Assembly (NCBI GenBank): GCA_002343455.1
Contig: DDSR01000155.1
Span: 1 to 17,320, forward strand
Length of the DNA: 17,320 nt
Reading direction: 5' to 3'
Source: Deltaproteobacteria bacterium UBA2385
GTDB lineage: Bacteria > Myxococcota_A > UBA796 > UBA2385
Shown here piece after piece: positions 15,925-17,320 of this stretch (position 1 is the first letter of the stretch; the number at the start of each line of letters is the position of its first letter). The translations under genes were made by a program, and so were the position numbers. The notes under the pieces are model-generated. The model worked only from the letters and a program-made list of their open reading frames with translations. It searched no databases and was not told the DNA's origin.

Positions 15925-16641
15925 CTACATCCCGTCCGCGCGGACCACCTGGGTCCCCTCGGGGGCCTGGAAGGTGAACTCCGTGCTGGCGATGGGCGCG
16001 TTGAGCTTGAGGTTGCTGAAGCTCATCTCGGTCTCGTTGTCGAAGGCGTCGACGATGACCAGGCGCTCGAGCTCGTACTTGCCGCGGGTGAGCTCGATGC
16101 GCAGGCGCTTGAAGCCGCTGGCCTTGCGCGGGGTGAGCTCCAGCACATGGACCCGCCGCTCCCCCACGGTCGGGGAGTCGATCAGCTTGACCTCGAAGAA
16201 CTCCTCCAGGTTCTCCAGCGTCGAGAGGAGCTGGTCCACCCCGCCCGCGTCCGTCCCCAGGTCCTCGGTCACGAAGACCTGCTTCTCGCTGGGGCTGTAG
16301 ACCCACATCGTGCGGCCGTCGGTCACGAAGAGCCGCACCTCGGGCTGGGTGAAGTCCCAGCGCATCAGGCGGGGCCGCATCAGCTGGATGCGGCCGCGCT
16401 GCTTCTCGCCCTCGCCCATCGCGGCCGAGCGGCTGACCTGGACGAAGTCCGCCTTCAGGCTCTGCACGCTCTTGTAGGTGGCCTCGACCTGGGCGACGAT
16501 CTCCTTCACGGTGGTCGGCTCGGCGGCCTGGGCCATCGCCGGGGCGGAGACCAGGAGCCCCGCGAGGGGGAGCGCCAACAGGCCACTGAGGGTGAAGGCG
16601 CGGAGCAGTCGAGAAGGAGAGAGCGCCAAGAGGGCCTCCAT
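15925..16641 (-). CDS. lolA: Outer-membrane lipoprotein carrier protein LolA
   Basis: Periplasmic chaperone that takes mature lipoproteins from the LolCDE exporter to the outer membrane. It has 238 residues from the ATG at 16641, with a signal peptide to about residue 40 (cleavage near AMAQAA-E) and a mature LolA fold: VEATYKSVQSLKADFVQVSR, the GRIQLMRPRLMRWDF strand pair, VTDGRTMWVYSP, and TPRKASGFKRLRIEL. The start is open: no ribosome site precedes the ATG, but GGAGG at 16639-16635 stands five bases before an in-frame TTG at 16629, which would give a 234-residue protein with an equally good signal peptide. The ftsK-lolA order is shared with other proteobacteria. The lipoproteins in this window are likely cargo. 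Confidence 0.93.
   Translation of the reverse strand: MEALLALSPSRLLRAFTLSGLLALPLAGLLVSAPAMAQAAEPTTVKEIVAQVEATYKSVQSLKADFVQVSRSAAMGEGEKQRGRIQLMRPRLMRWDFTQPEVRLFVTDGRTMWVYSPSEKQVFVTEDLGTDAGGVDQLLSTLENLEEFFEVKLIDSPTVGERRVHVLELTPRKASGFKRLRIELTRGKYELERLVIVDAFDNETEMSFSNLKLNAPIASTEFTFQAPEGTQVVRADGM
16635..16639 (-). promoter_or_regulatory. Internal Shine-Dalgarno pointing to a TTG start of lolA
   Basis: GGAGG on the minus strand overlaps the G of the annotated ATG and lies exactly five bases before the in-frame TTG at 16629-16627. The ATG itself has only CT-rich sequence upstream. The site suggests initiation at TTG, or two alternative starts. Confidence 0.45.
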
Positions 16642-16650
16642 GGAGGGACG

Positions 16651-16679
16651 GGAGTAGCGTTGCGCGTCGGGCCTCGCAA
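16651..16679 (-). promoter_or_regulatory. Weak candidate lolA promoter
   Basis: On the minus strand TTGCGA (16679-16674) and TACTCC (16656-16651) are separated by 17 bases. The -35 has four consensus matches and the -10 only two. Transcription would begin near 16644, just before the ATG at 16641, leaving almost no leader; with the TTG start the leader would hold the GGAGG site. The TTGC-N17-TAC pattern resembles the kelch candidate promoter. Confidence 0.25.
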
Positions 16680-16722
16680 GCAGCGGGAGGCTCGACCCGC
16701 CAGGAGCGCGCGGCCATCCGAC

Positions 16723-16752
16723 GGCCCGCCCGATCCTGCCATTCAGCGGGCC
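16723..16752 (-). terminator. GC-rich hairpin directly after ftsK
   Basis: GGCCCGC at 16723-16729 and GCGGGCC at 16746-16752 form a perfect seven-pair, all-GC stem with a 16-base loop. The stem begins right after the ftsK stop codon, in the 111-base gap before lolA. No T-run follows. It may end or weaken read-through from ftsK into lolA. Confidence 0.33.
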
Positions 16753-17320
16753 TCAGCTCGCGTGAGAGCCGGCCAGGACCTCGCGCGGGCGAGCACCGTC
16801 GGCGGGGCCGACCACGCCGTCCCGCTCCATGATCTCCAGGATGCGGGCCGCGCGGTTGTAGCCGATCTTGAACTCGCGCTGGATCATCGAGGCGCTGGCC
16901 TTGCCCTGGCGGCAGACGTAGGCGACGGCCAGGTCGTAGAGGTCGTCGTACTCGCCCTCGGCCAGCGGGGTCTCGCTCTCGGCCTCGTCGTCGGCGACGA
17001 TCTGGGCCTCGTAGTTGGGGCTGCCCTGCTCGCGCAGGAAGTCGTTGACCCGACGCACCTCTTCGTCGCTGACGAAGGGGCCGTGGACCCGCTCCAGGTC
17101 GCTGACGCCCGGAGGCAGGAAGAGCATGTCGCCCTTGCCCAGCAGGTTCTCGGCGCCGTTCTGGTCGAGGATGGTGCGGCCGTCGACCCGGGTGCGGACC
17201 TGGAAGGCGATGCGGCTGGGCATGTTGGCCTTGATGAGGCCGGTGATGACGTTGACCGAGGGGCGCTGGGTGGCGACGATCAGGTGTATGCCGGCGGCGC
17301 GGGCCTTCTGGGCGAGGCGG
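16753..17320 (-). CDS. ftsK: DNA translocase FtsK, C-terminal part (5' end beyond window)
   Basis: The last 189 residues of an FtsK/SpoIIIE-type DNA pump, which moves chromosome ends through the closing septum. The gene enters from the right edge, so the membrane domain, linker and Walker A site are not visible. What is seen is the end of the RecA-like motor ([57 protein letters not shown]), an acidic spacer (about 115-130 of the visible part), and the winged-helix gamma domain ([41 protein letters not shown]). The gamma domain reads the polarity sequences that direct the pump in related proteins. All visible motifs are intact. lolA follows 111 bases downstream on the same strand. Confidence 0.95.
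   Translation of the reverse strand, partial: RLAQKARAAGIHLIVATQRPSVNVITGLIKANMPSRIAFQVRTRVDGRTILDQNGAENLLGKGDMLFLPPGVSDLERVHGPFVSDEEVRRVNDFLREQGSPNYEAQIVADDEAESETPLAEGEYDDLYDLAVAYVCRQGKASASMIQREFKIGYNRAARILEIMERDGVVGPADGARPREVLAGSHAS

Overview
The window is a gene-dense stretch of a very GC-rich chromosome. It comes from a diderm (Gram-negative type) bacterium, because it encodes the periplasmic lipoprotein carrier LolA and four predicted lipoproteins. The secreted proteins are rich in Asp/Gly/Thr linkers (one contains DTGDTAEPEED), and kelch-propeller and beta-helix lipoproteins are mixed with housekeeping genes. This style suggests Myxococcota or another former deltaproteobacterial lineage, but that is inference only; no rRNA or other marker is present. 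I see no tRNA, rRNA, IS element, phage gene or CRISPR array, and no non-coding gap reaches 300 bases.

Left part (1-8019): an acyl-CoA carboxylase carboxyltransferase subunit runs off the left edge on the minus strand. It is divergent from an 860-residue beta-helix lipoprotein (plus). Next, on the minus strand, are pgeF (peptidoglycan editing factor) and a translationally coupled TPR/BatD-like lipoprotein. Divergent from pgeF is a seven-motif kelch lipoprotein (plus), whose 3' end overlaps the convergent nadD (minus).

Central part (8144-14016): six plus-strand genes, tightly packed or overlapping, read murI - ftsE - ftsX - envC-like - ctpA - yibQ-like. MurI makes D-glutamate for peptidoglycan. 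FtsEX is the ABC-type complex that switches on septal peptidoglycan hydrolases through an EnvC-type coiled-coil/LytM activator. CtpA is a periplasmic Ser/Lys protease, a family that in some bacteria degrades cell-wall hydrolases. The last gene is a divergent polysaccharide deacetylase family protein. The layout suggests one operon for wall synthesis and daughter-cell separation. Both the LytM domain and the deacetylase-like domain have lost expected catalytic or metal-binding residues, so both are more likely regulators than enzymes.

Right part (14032-17320, all minus): ftsK (C-terminal part, running off the right edge), lolA, rimO and a small Ig-like lipoprotein. The ftsK-lolA pairing is known from other proteobacteria. 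LolA would carry outer-membrane lipoproteins such as those encoded elsewhere in this window.

The window is mostly core genome. The points most worth a second look are the compact wall operon with its two degenerate domains, several start-site questions (TTG or GTG starts, and a strong internal ribosome site in lolA), the lineage-specific lipoproteins, and a few hairpins and a promoter-proximal palindrome.
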